Below, one piece after another: positions 22,160-31,661 of a stretch of 64,000 bases of DNA. Both the position numbers and the translations under genes were made by a program. The notes beneath the pieces are model-generated. The model was not told the DNA's origin. It searched no databases and saw only the letters and a list, made by a program, of their open reading frames with translations. How positions within the stretch are numbered: position 1 is the stretch's first letter; every line of letters begins with the position of its first letter. Source of the stretch: Pseudohalioglobus sediminis (GTDB taxonomy: Bacteria; Pseudomonadota; Gammaproteobacteria; Pseudomonadales; Halieaceae); assembly GCF_008370495.1 (NCBI RefSeq), contig NZ_VTUX01000005.1:62001-126000 (forward strand), given 5' to 3'.

Positions 22160-23530
22160 TCAGGGCATGATCGCGGGCAGTTCCTTCTGCAGCGCCATCT
22201 TCTGTCGCGTGGTATCACCGGTCAGCGCAAAGCCCAGCAGCGTTCCTGCCGCATCGCGGTATTCGCCCTTGACGTTGTTCCCGTCGATCTCGAACGACCA
22301 CTCTCCCGCTGCGCCCTGCGGCGGCGGTGCCACGGTTACCGGGCAGGCCGGCGTCTTGATGGTCACAGGCATCGCCGGATAGCTCACCTCGGTCGGTTCA
22401 CCGCTAAGGGTTTTGGCGAGGGCGCGGGCCTGGGCCATCAATGGGGCCACATACACCAGTACGTGGCCGTTAACCTCGGCACAGTCACCCATGGCATAGA
22501 CATTGGGCGCGCTGGTTTCCAGCAGTCGATTGGTGGTTATCCCGCGGTTGGTATCGATGCCGGAGGCCTGCGCAAGATCGATGCGTGGGCGCACTCCGAC
22601 GGCTGAGACAACCAGGTCAGCAGCGATGGTCTCGCCATTGTTGAGAGTGACAGCCAGGCCGCCGTCGGTGTTGTTTACCGCGGTCACCAGCGGCCCGAAA
22701 TGGAACCTGGCGCCCTTTTCCTCCAGTGCCGACTGCACCGCCCTGCCCGCGGGCTCCGGCAGGAGGGTGGGCAGGCAATGCCCGAGGGGGTCCACGGTCT
22801 CGGTCTCAAAACCACCGTTGATAAGGTCGTTGGTGTATTCACAGCCAATCAGGCCACCACCGATCAGGCAAACCTTCCTGACCTCGTTCTTTTTGATCGC
22901 GGTACGAAAATCGTCGTAGTCCATAAGGTCATTGACCGAATAGACCTTGTCCAGCCCGTCCCCTTCTATGGGCGGGCGGATAACGTCGGCGCCCAGCGCC
23001 AGCACCAGCTTGGAGTAGTGCACAGCGGTTTGCGCATCACCGACCTTGATCAGCTGGTTGGCGGTATCGATCTCGCCCACCTTGGTCATGGTCCATACGC
23101 TGGCCTTGAGCATGCGGCCCATACTGCCGGCATCCATCTGCGCCAGGTCGTCGGCGGACATATCCTTGGTAAACCCGGTGGATAGCATCGGCTTGGAGTA
23201 GGATCTGCCATCATCGGCCGTGATCAGTATGAGCGGGGTATCCTGGTCATGTTTGCGAAATTCCTTGGCCAGTCCATATCCGGCCAGGCCGGTGCCAAGA
23301 ATCACCACGGGGGCGTGGACCGTATCCACCACCGGTTCCTCGTGATGGGGCGTGTCGTCTACCGGAGACTCTTCCAGCAGTTCGAAGTCTTCCTTGCCAA
23401 CACCGCAATCCGGGCACAGCCAGTCCTCGGGAACATCCTCCCACTTGGTGCCAGGGGCAATGCCATCATCGGGCCAGCCCTCTTTTTCATCGTACACCAG
23501 GCCACAGACGATACATTCCCATCTACTCAT
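22160..23530 (-). CDS. Rubredoxin fused to rubredoxin-NAD+ reductase
   Basis: 456 residues from the ATG at 23530. Residues 1-52 are a complete rubredoxin with two Cys pairs (WECIVCG and LCPDCGVGK) around the typical [17 protein letters not shown] loop. After an acidic linker the rest is a FAD/NAD(P) reductase like RubB/AlkT, with [13 protein letters not shown] (FAD), [13 protein letters not shown] (NAD) and VYAMGDCAE. Electrons would pass from NADH to FAD to the Fe(Cys)4 centre, for an alkane hydroxylase or oxidative-stress partner. In Pseudomonas these are separate genes, also close to ubiCA. Confidence 0.92.
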   Translation of the reverse strand: MSRWECIVCGLVYDEKEGWPDDGIAPGTKWEDVPEDWLCPDCGVGKEDFELLEESPVDDTPHHEEPVVDTVHAPVVILGTGLAGYGLAKEFRKHDQDTPLILITADDGRSYSKPMLSTGFTKDMSADDLAQMDAGSMGRMLKASVWTMTKVGEIDTANQLIKVGDAQTAVHYSKLVLALGADVIRPPIEGDGLDKVYSVNDLMDYDDFRTAIKKNEVRKVCLIGGGLIGCEYTNDLINGGFETETVDPLGHCLPTLLPEPAGRAVQSALEEKGARFHFGPLVTAVNNTDGGLAVTLNNGETIAADLVVSAVGVRPRIDLAQASGIDTNRGITTNRLLETSAPNVYAMGDCAEVNGHVLVYVAPLMAQARALAKTLSGEPTEVSYPAMPVTIKTPACPVTVAPPPQGAAGEWSFEIDGNNVKGEYRDAAGTLLGFALTGDTTRQKMALQKELPAIMP

Positions 23531-23708
23531 TATTGCGCTCGCTCTCTGCTGATTTCTCTTCCGGGGAAACCGGGACATGAGGTTAATACCGGGTTCAACA
23601 CTATAGAGTCGTCACCAGAATCTGCAAGGGCAGATTCACCGCAGGCGGTCGCGGATGTTGTGCCAGTCTCTTGCGAAACCGGGGTATATCACGCAAGCTC
23701 CCTGCCCC

Positions 23709-24344
23709 ATGAAATCATCGGCAGGAAAGACACCGGGCTCATCGCACGCTGGGAGGCGCGAACCGCACTGGTATCCAGCCGCGCGTTTTCCGTCGCCTGA
23801 GTTGACCCCTTCAGTTCGGCGCTGGCTGCTGGACCAGGGCTCCCTGACCCAACGCCTTATCGATCAGCAACGTGGCCATTTCAGTGTCCAGCTGCTGCGC
23901 CAGGACTGGCGCGTGCCGTTACCCTCGGAGCAGCGCTTATTGCACATGCTGCCCCGCCAGCGCGCCATTATTCGCGAGGTGATCCTGCAACAGGGGCCGA
24001 ATGAGGTGGTTTTCGCTCGCAGTGTGCTTCCCGCCAGTAGCCTCGAGGGGAAACTCGCCCACCTCAGAAGGCTCGGCAACAAACCGCTGGGAGCCATTCT
24101 TTTCAATACTGCGGGTATGCAACGGAACCCCTTTGAGCTGGCACTCATCGACCAACGCTGCACTTACTTGCCCCCGGATATCGATCTGCAGGGGCCGGTC
24201 TGGGGCAGGCGTTCCCGCTTCGAGGTTTACGGACAGCCGTTAATGGTGAGCGAGGTATTTCTGCAGGCGTTTCGGCCGTGGCCGCAGACACACGGCTTGC
24301 AACGGGCACAGCGCGGCGCTGCAATTATTCGCCCGACAAAGTAA
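23709..24344 (+). CDS. ubiC: Chorismate-pyruvate lyase UbiC
   Basis: Releases pyruvate from chorismate to give 4-hydroxybenzoate for ubiquinone. 211 residues from ATG 23709; the exact start is uncertain because the N-terminus is poorly conserved. Recognisable elements are RRWLLDQGSLTQRL, the substrate-contact Arg in QDWRVPLPSEQRLL, and VFARSVLPASSL with the catalytic-site PLGAILF. 30 bp upstream of ubiA. 4-Hydroxybenzoate is also a possible aryl starter for the pigment cluster further along. Confidence 0.92.
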   Translation: MKSSAGKTPGSSHAGRREPHWYPAARFPSPELTPSVRRWLLDQGSLTQRLIDQQRGHFSVQLLRQDWRVPLPSEQRLLHMLPRQRAIIREVILQQGPNEVVFARSVLPASSLEGKLAHLRRLGNKPLGAILFNTAGMQRNPFELALIDQRCTYLPPDIDLQGPVWGRRSRFEVYGQPLMVSEVFLQAFRPWPQTHGLQRAQRGAAIIRPTK

Positions 24345-24374
24345 GCTTGCGCTAGACACCCAGTAGATCAGCAC

Positions 24375-25235
24375 ATGTCCGGCGATTCCAAATTCAATGC
24401 CCTGCTCCAACTGATGCGGTTCGACAAGCCCATCGGCACGCTGCTGTTGCTGTGGCCCACCCTCTGGGCGCTGTGGATCGCAGCTGGCGGAATGCCCGAC
24501 CTGGATCTGCTGTTCATTTTTTGCCTGGGCACCCTGCTGATGCGCTCGGCGGGTTGCGTCGTCAATGACCTGGCAGACCGGCACTGGGATGGAGAGGTTA
24601 ACCGTACCAGCGGGCGACCACTGGTCACCGGGGCCGTTAGCGTGCAAGAGGCCCGCCTGTTATTTCTCGCCCTGCTGATCGCGGCGTTCATGCTGGTCCT
24701 GTTAACCAATCCGCTGACCATTAAACTCTCCTTCGCGGCAGTGGCGCTGGCTTCGACCTACCCTTTTATGAAGCGCTTCACCCATATGCCGCAGCTGGTT
24801 CTCGGGGCAGCGTTCTCCTGGGGCATCCCCATGGCGTTCGCGGCGCAGACAGGTGAACTGCCAGCAGCCCTGTGGCTGATCTACGGCGGCAACCTGCTGT
24901 GGACCGTGGCCTACGACACCAAGTACGCGATGGTTGATCGCGAGGACGACCTGGTCGTGGGTATCAAGTCGTCCGCTATCCTGTTCGGTCGCCACGACCG
25001 GCTGATCGTCGGCATCCTGCAGCTGGCGTTCCTGGGGCTGATGGTAGTCGCCGGCTTTGCCTTCGAACTGGGGCACTTCTACTACCTGGGGTTGATCGCA
25101 GCCGCGGGCCTGTGCGTATACCACCAGTACTTGATTCGGGAACGGGACCCCACTGCCTGTTTCAAGGCCTTCCTGCACAACAACTGGGTGGGCGCGGTGA
25201 TATTCCTGGGCGTAGTACTGGACTACGCCAGCTGA
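24375..25235 (+). CDS. ubiA: 4-hydroxybenzoate octaprenyltransferase UbiA
   Basis: Membrane prenyltransferase attaching the polyprenyl tail to 4-hydroxybenzoate. 286 residues, multi-helix. Both Asp-rich motifs are clear: [15 protein letters not shown] near residue 71 and [13 protein letters not shown] near 189. Typical [20 protein letters not shown]-terminus. Forms a ubiCA pair with the upstream gene. Confidence 0.96.
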   Translation: MSGDSKFNALLQLMRFDKPIGTLLLLWPTLWALWIAAGGMPDLDLLFIFCLGTLLMRSAGCVVNDLADRHWDGEVNRTSGRPLVTGAVSVQEARLLFLALLIAAFMLVLLTNPLTIKLSFAAVALASTYPFMKRFTHMPQLVLGAAFSWGIPMAFAAQTGELPAALWLIYGGNLLWTVAYDTKYAMVDREDDLVVGIKSSAILFGRHDRLIVGILQLAFLGLMVVAGFAFELGHFYYLGLIAAAGLCVYHQYLIRERDPTACFKAFLHNNWVGAVIFLGVVLDYAS

Positions 25236-25255
25236 CGCCAACAGCCGGAGACCAC

Positions 25256-26395
25256 GTGCAAGCAGAGTTTGTTACCAGCATTCAGCAAATCGCTGCCGCG
25301 GAGTGGGACACACTCTGCGGCACGGAGTATCCCTTCCTCAGTCACCGGTTCCTGCTGGGGTTGGAGCAGACCGAATGTACCACGGCGGATAATGGCTGGC
25401 AGCCCTGCCATATGGTCCTGCGCGACGGCTCGCGCATCGCAGCGGTGATGCCCTTGTATCTCAAGGGTCATTCATACGGTGAGTATGTGTTCGACTGGTC
25501 CTGGGCCAGTGCCTGGCAACAACAGGGCCTGGAGTATTACCCCAAGCTGGTCAGCGCCATCCCGTTCACCCCCGCAACCGGCCCGCGTCTCTGCCACCTG
25601 CCCGAGCTGCCCCCCGGCAGTGCCTGGGATGCTGCCACCGACGCCCTGGAGCAGTTCTGCCGCCAGCAACAACTGTCCAGCTGGCACCTGCTGTTCCCTG
25701 ACGAGAGGACCTCGGAGGCTTTACGACAGCGTGGTATCCACCAGCGCAGGGCGGTGCAGTTCCACTGGTTCAACGCGGGCTATGCGTCATTCGACGACTT
25801 TCTTGGCACCTTCAACAGCCGCAAACGGAAATCGCTGAAACGGGAACGGCGCCGCATACAGGAACAGGACCTGGTACTGGAAACGCTGGTGGGGGACGCT
25901 ATCAGCACCGATGACTGGGAGCGCTTCTACCGCTTCTACCAGTTCACCTATGCCAAACGCAGCGGCCACGGGGGTTACCTGTCACGGGCGTTCTTTACCG
26001 AGGTCGCCGCGGGCATGGGCGACAGGGTGGTGATGGTCGTGGCAAGACACCAGGGCGAACCTGTTGCCGCGGCCCTGTACTTCCGTGGCGACGATACCCT
26101 GTATGGGCGCTACTGGGGCTGCACCAGGGAGTTCGACGCACTGCATTTCGAGGCCTGCTACTACCGCGGCATCGAGTACTGTATCGACGAGGGCATAGGG
26201 CGCTTCGACCCGGGTGCACAGGGTGAGCACAAGATCCAGCGCGGTTTCAGGCCGGTGCAGACCTTCTCCAATCACTGGATTGCCGACCCGCGCCTGTCCG
26301 CAGCCGTGGGCGACTTCACCCTCCGGGAGGGGCCGCATATCCAGCGTTACCTGGAAGACACTGCAACGCTATTGCCTTTCCGACAGGAGAACTAG
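25256..26395 (+). CDS. FemAB/GNAT-like peptidogalycan-biosynthesis family protein (COG3146)
   Basis: 379 residues from a GTG at 25256 with CCGGAG just upstream. The family contains a FemAB-like GNAT fold: PFLSHRFLLGLEQTECTT, a C-terminal HFEACYYRGIEYCIDEGIGRFDPGAQGEHKIQRGF segment is highly characteristic. Substrate unknown; an amino-acyl or acyl transfer is inferred from the fold only. Starts 20 bp after ubiA on the same strand. Confidence 0.82.
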   Translation: MQAEFVTSIQQIAAAEWDTLCGTEYPFLSHRFLLGLEQTECTTADNGWQPCHMVLRDGSRIAAVMPLYLKGHSYGEYVFDWSWASAWQQQGLEYYPKLVSAIPFTPATGPRLCHLPELPPGSAWDAATDALEQFCRQQQLSSWHLLFPDERTSEALRQRGIHQRRAVQFHWFNAGYASFDDFLGTFNSRKRKSLKRERRRIQEQDLVLETLVGDAISTDDWERFYRFYQFTYAKRSGHGGYLSRAFFTEVAAGMGDRVVMVVARHQGEPVAAALYFRGDDTLYGRYWGCTREFDALHFEACYYRGIEYCIDEGIGRFDPGAQGEHKIQRGFRPVQTFSNHWIADPRLSAAVGDFTLREGPHIQRYLEDTATLLPFRQEN

Positions 26396-26398
26396 GCC

Positions 26399-26995
26399 CT
26401 AATCGCGACCCCATACCAGCAGGCGATTATTGGCCGGCATGGCGTTGTCTTCGCGCAGCTGAAACCCCGCCGCCCGCGCCAGTGCGTCGACCTGCTCGAA
26501 ATCGCGGATGGCGCTGTGCGCGGACTGCTCAGCCAGCCACTGGTCGAAACGCGCATTGCTCTCGGAAGTATAGCGGCCAGCGTAGTTAAAAGGGCCATAC
26601 ACCAGCAGCGTCTCCGGAGCCGCCCGGGCTGCCAGCTCTGCAAACAGCTCTTCGACGGCACCCCAGGGCATGATATGCAGGCTGTTGGCTGTGAACAGGG
26701 TATCGGCCAGCACCGGGATCGGCCAGGGTCGAGCGCGCACATCCAGCGCCAGCGGCGGTAACAGGTTTTCCCCCTGGTATTCATTGCAGCGAGGGCGCAA
26801 TACGCCGAGGTTTTCCTGCATATCCGTGGGTTGCCAGCGCAGGTGTGGCAGGTGCGCGGCGAACCAGGTGGCGTGCTGCCCGGTACCGGAACCTATTTCC
26901 AGCACCTGTTCACGCTGTGCCAACAGGCGCTGCAGTTGCAACAGAATGTGGCCCTTGTTGTTTTCGCAGGCCTGCGAGAACGGCAGCTGTGGCAT
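26399..26995 (-). CDS. DUF938 family SAM-dependent methyltransferase
   Basis: 198 residues from ATG 26995 (MPQLPFSQACENNKGHIL). The SAM-binding motif reads VLEIGSGTGQHATWFA near residue 31-46, followed by WQPTDMQEN. DUF938 proteins are class I methyltransferase-like with no established substrate. Minus strand, 13 bp downstream of yaaA and convergent with the FemAB-like gene (3-bp gap). Confidence 0.87.
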   Translation of the reverse strand: MPQLPFSQACENNKGHILLQLQRLLAQREQVLEIGSGTGQHATWFAAHLPHLRWQPTDMQENLGVLRPRCNEYQGENLLPPLALDVRARPWPIPVLADTLFTANSLHIMPWGAVEELFAELAARAAPETLLVYGPFNYAGRYTSESNARFDQWLAEQSAHSAIRDFEQVDALARAAGFQLREDNAMPANNRLLVWGRD

Positions 26996-27008
26996 GTTGT
27001 GCGCGTGG

Positions 27009-27794
27009 CTATTTTGCCGATGGCGGCTGGTCGCGGGTGAACACCAGCTCACGCGCGGTGGATTCGGCCTTGTTGTAGCGGTAGCCGTCGGTGCGAAACT
27101 TCTCCAGCCCCCTGGGATCGTTCAGCTCCCCATCAATAATGAAGCGCGCCATTTGTCCGCGCGCTTTTTTGGCATAGAAACTGATCACCTTGTACTTGTC
27201 ACCCTTGAGGTCCTTGAACACGGGCGTGACGATGTCGGCTTCCAGCTGCTTCGCCTGTACCGATTTGAAATACTCATTTGACGCCAGGTTGACCAGCACC
27301 GGGGAGCCTGACTTCTTCAATTGCCTGTTCATCGCCCTGGTGATGTCATCGCCCCAGAATTCGTACAGGTTCTTGCCGCCGCGATTGGCGAACTTGAGCC
27401 CCATCTCCAGGCGGTAGGGCTGCATCAGGTCCAGGGGGCGCAGCAAACCATAGAGGCCTGACAGGATCACCAGGTGCTTCTGCGCAAAGCCCAGCTGCGC
27501 CGTGGTCAGGGTCTCTGCCTCCAGCCCGGTATACACATCGCCCTTGAATGCCAGCAGGGCCTGCTTGGCATTGTCCAGGCTGAATGGCGCTGACCAGTTC
27601 ATAAAGCGCGTGTGATTCAGCTCGGCAATGCTTTCGCTGACCCCCATCAAGGCGCGGATATCCTGTGGGCTCATCTCGCGCGCATCCTCGACCAGTTCCG
27701 AGGCGCGCTCAAGGAATTGCGGTTGCGTGGCCTTGCGAGTCGTCGGTGGCGTATCGAAATCCAGGGTCTTCGCCGGGGATATTACTGTAAGCAT
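27009..27794 (-). CDS. yaaA: Peroxide stress protein YaaA (DUF328/DUF1722-like)
   Basis: 261 residues from the ATG at 27794, beginning MLTVISPAKTLDFDTPP, the diagnostic family start; the longer open frame upstream is not supported. In E. coli the homologue lowers free iron during H2O2 stress as part of the OxyR regulon. Conserved segments MSPQDIRALMGVSESIAELN, LSGLYGLLRPLDLMQPYRLEMG and SFYAKKARGQMARF are present. Divergent from the TRAP transporter genes. Confidence 0.94.
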   Translation of the reverse strand: MLTVISPAKTLDFDTPPTTRKATQPQFLERASELVEDAREMSPQDIRALMGVSESIAELNHTRFMNWSAPFSLDNAKQALLAFKGDVYTGLEAETLTTAQLGFAQKHLVILSGLYGLLRPLDLMQPYRLEMGLKFANRGGKNLYEFWGDDITRAMNRQLKKSGSPVLVNLASNEYFKSVQAKQLEADIVTPVFKDLKGDKYKVISFYAKKARGQMARFIIDGELNDPRGLEKFRTDGYRYNKAESTARELVFTRDQPPSAK

Positions 27795-27890
27795 TACGTT
27801 GTGCCTGTGTGTTGGAAATGAGGTGGAATCCACTTTTGCGAGGGGGCTATGATACTCTGCCACTCGACCAATAAAAAAGACCTGCTCACC

Positions 27891-28399
27891 ATGACCCTGT
27901 TGCACAGCCTGGTGAATTACATTGATACCTTCACCGATCGCAGCGGCCGCCTGCTCGCCTGGCTGGCCCTGGCCATGGCGCTGCTGACGACCGTCATCGT
28001 GGTCATGCGCTACGGTTTCAACACCGGATCCATATTCGCCCAGGAACTGGTTACCTACATGCACGCCAGCCTGTTCATGCTGGGTGCCGCCTATGCACTG
28101 AAAACAGGTGCGCATGTTCGCGTGGATATATTCTACCGCGGCTTCGGTGAGCGCGGCCGGGCCTGGGTCAATGCCCTGGGAGGCGTGGTATTTCTGATTC
28201 CCCTGTGCCTCTTCATTGTTGGCGTCAGCTGGAACTACGTGGCGGAATCCTGGCACATGCGCGAGGTGTCTACGGAACAGGGTGGTATCCAGGCCGTCTT
28301 CCTGCTCAAGACCTTGATTCCGGTGATGGCGATCAACCTGCTATTGCAAGGCCTGGCCGAGACCCTGCGCAGTGCCCTGGTACTGGTGAACGACGCACC

Positions 28400-28403
<4 letters not shown>
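27891..28403 (+). CDS. dctQ: TRAP transporter small membrane subunit (DctQ)
   Basis: 170 residues with four predicted membrane helices. Small permease of a tripartite ATP-independent periplasmic transporter that imports organic acids using a sodium gradient. Family signature GAAYALKTGAHVRVDIFYRG is present. The ATG at 27891 is preferred over the one 42 bp upstream by the usual N-terminal length. Overlaps dctM by 4 bp (ATGA). Confidence 0.9.
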
Positions 28404-29767
<1,364 letters not shown>

Positions 29768-29786
29768 CGTAAAACCAGGCACTCTC

Positions 29787-30179
29787 ATGAATGATATCGA
29801 CAGCACTCCGGTACCTCACGGCGATCTGGCACTGCAGACCGTGGCTATGCCCAAAGACACCAACCCCAACGGCGACATCTTCGGCGGCTGGCTGATGTCA
29901 CAGATGGACATTGCCGGCATGGTCACCGCTGGCGAAGTCGCAGGCGGTCGCGTAGCCACGGTCGCTATCGATGCCATGGCTTTCCTGACGCCGGTTCACG
30001 TGGGCGCCGTGGTGTCCTGCTACTGCGATGTGCTGGAAATCGGGCGCAGCTCCATTCGCATCATCGTCGAGGTGTGGATCAACTCCAAGCACGATGGGGA
30101 ACCGATCAAGGTGACCGAGGGCGAGTTCGTGTTCGTGGCGATCGACGACAACGGGCGTACTCGGGCTATTCAGCGGTAG
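29787..30179 (+). CDS. Acyl-CoA thioesterase, YciA-like
   Basis: 130-residue single hotdog-domain thioesterase. Motifs DTNPNGDIFGGWLMSQMDIAG and ATVAIDAMAFLTPVHVG match the YciA/BACH-type family, with the catalytic Asp region preserved. It hydrolyses acyl-CoA to the free acid and CoA; substrate range cannot be read from sequence. 19 bp after dctM on the same strand, possibly same transcript. Confidence 0.88.
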   Translation: MNDIDSTPVPHGDLALQTVAMPKDTNPNGDIFGGWLMSQMDIAGMVTAGEVAGGRVATVAIDAMAFLTPVHVGAVVSCYCDVLEIGRSSIRIIVEVWINSKHDGEPIKVTEGEFVFVAIDDNGRTRAIQR

Positions 30180-30223
30180 ATACTTGTTTGAATGTTATCC
30201 CTTATCCTTTGCGCCTCATACCG

Positions 30224-30340
30224 CCCGCGAGGTGGCAGTTTGCCGCTCCGGGACCGCCAAACAGCGTCATCCATGACAGGCTTGACAGCGGCCATCCCTG
30301 GCCGCTGACATCCCTGAGCGGCAAACTGCCACCTCGCGGG
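30224..30340. repeat. Long perfect inverted repeat with a nested hairpin
   Basis: Arms of 25 bp, 30224-30248 and 30316-30340, are perfect reverse complements (CCCGCGAGGTGGCAGTTTGC start). The 67-bp loop contains a second 9-bp hairpin (CAGCGGCCA / TGGCCGCTG, 30286-30307). It occupies the gap between the convergent thioesterase and dctP genes. There is no T-tract after either arm, so it is not a plain intrinsic terminator. It could be a bidirectional mRNA 3'-end structure or a small palindromic mobile repeat. The rest of the 30180-30482 gap shows nothing else. Confidence 0.85.
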
Positions 30341-30482
30341 CTCGTCAAGTCCCCTAGCCATGAAAATGTGCTGTCGCATACAAAACATTCAATAATCCAA
30401 AGATCATTTGTTGCGCTCCAATAGCCTGTACGCTGCGAGTCAGGTGGTCACTGGGCCGCCTGACGACAGACGCTGACGAAGA

Positions 30483-31646
30483 TCAGTAATCCTCATCCCC
30501 CAGCACCACATCCCGCAGATTGATATACGCCTGCTCGGAAATATGGTGGTAGTTGCGCACGCCCTTGTAGAACTCGCTGTAGGAGGCGTAGACCTTTGCC
30601 GACATCGGGTCCCGGGCCACGAGGTCATCCAGCGCCTGACGGGTGCCCTGCCACAGGGCCCTGAGCACATCGTCGGGGAAACGGCGCAGTTGCACATCGT
30701 GTTCCTCAATGAGCTCGCGCAGGGCTTCGTTATTGCGCGCCGTGTATTCATCGAGCATGTCCTGGCTCGATGCCCGCGCCGCCTGCCGCACGATTGCCTG
30801 CAAGTCTGCCGGCAACTCGGCCATGGAGTCCTTGTTGATGATGAACTCAAGGATAGAGCCGGGTTCGTGCCAGCCGGGGTAATAGTAGTAGCGGGCGACT
30901 TCATGGAAACCGAGTATGCGGTCGTTGTAGGGCCCCACCCACTCCAGCGCGTCGATAACGCCGGTCTGCAGGGATGTGTATAACTCACTGCCCGGCAGGG
31001 TCACTGAGGTGCCGCCCGCGGCGGTGAATACCTCGCCGGCCATGCCCGGAATGCGCATCTTCAGGCCCCTGAGGTCGTCTATGGAGTTGATTTCCTTGTT
31101 GAACCAGCCACCCATCTGCACACCCGTGCTGCCACCGGCCATGGGAACAAGGTTGAACGGCGCATAGGCTTCCTCGTACAACTCAAGCCCGCCACCGTAG
31201 TGCAGCCAGCCATACATTTCCTGCGCATTCAGGCCGAAGGGCACCGCAGTAAAAAATACCGACGAGGGCACCTTGCCCTTCCAGTAGTAGGCTGCGCCAT
31301 GGCCCGCGTCGGCAACACCCTGGGACACCGCGTCAAAGACACCCAGCGCCGGCACGATTTCACCGCCGCCGTAGACCTTGATTTTCAGGCGGCCATTGCT
31401 CATCTCATCGACCATGCGCGAGAGGTTTTCAGCGGCACTGCCGAGCCCGGGGAAGTTCTTTGGCCAGGTGGTGACCAGCTTCCACTCGTAGCTGGTGTCA
31501 TCCGCAGCAACCCCGGCCACGGATGCGGATTTCCCAGTGGCCGCCTTATCGCGCGCCCATAGCGCTATCACGGCTACCAGCGCCGCTACCAGCAGCAGGA
31601 TGATCAGCGGGGAGTAGCGTTTCTCGAATCCTTGTTGTGTCGCCAT
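30483..31646 (-). CDS. dctP: TRAP transporter substrate-binding protein (DctP family)
   Basis: 387 residues. An N-terminal hydrophobic helix (residues ~12-30) is an uncleaved anchor or signal peptide. The mature part begins YEWKLVTTWPKNFPGLG and has the DctP features GEIVPALGVFDAVSQGVADAG, LRGLKMRIPGMAGEVF with the substrate Arg, and LQTGVIDALEW. It resembles the alpha-keto-acid/TakP type. It faces the dctQM operon across the inverted repeat. Confidence 0.9.
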   Translation of the reverse strand: MATQQGFEKRYSPLIILLLVAALVAVIALWARDKAATGKSASVAGVAADDTSYEWKLVTTWPKNFPGLGSAAENLSRMVDEMSNGRLKIKVYGGGEIVPALGVFDAVSQGVADAGHGAAYYWKGKVPSSVFFTAVPFGLNAQEMYGWLHYGGGLELYEEAYAPFNLVPMAGGSTGVQMGGWFNKEINSIDDLRGLKMRIPGMAGEVFTAAGGTSVTLPGSELYTSLQTGVIDALEWVGPYNDRILGFHEVARYYYYPGWHEPGSILEFIINKDSMAELPADLQAIVRQAARASSQDMLDEYTARNNEALRELIEEHDVQLRRFPDDVLRALWQGTRQALDDLVARDPMSAKVYASYSEFYKGVRNYHHISEQAYINLRDVVLGDEDY

Positions 31647-31661
31647 TGCCCCACCCTTCTC

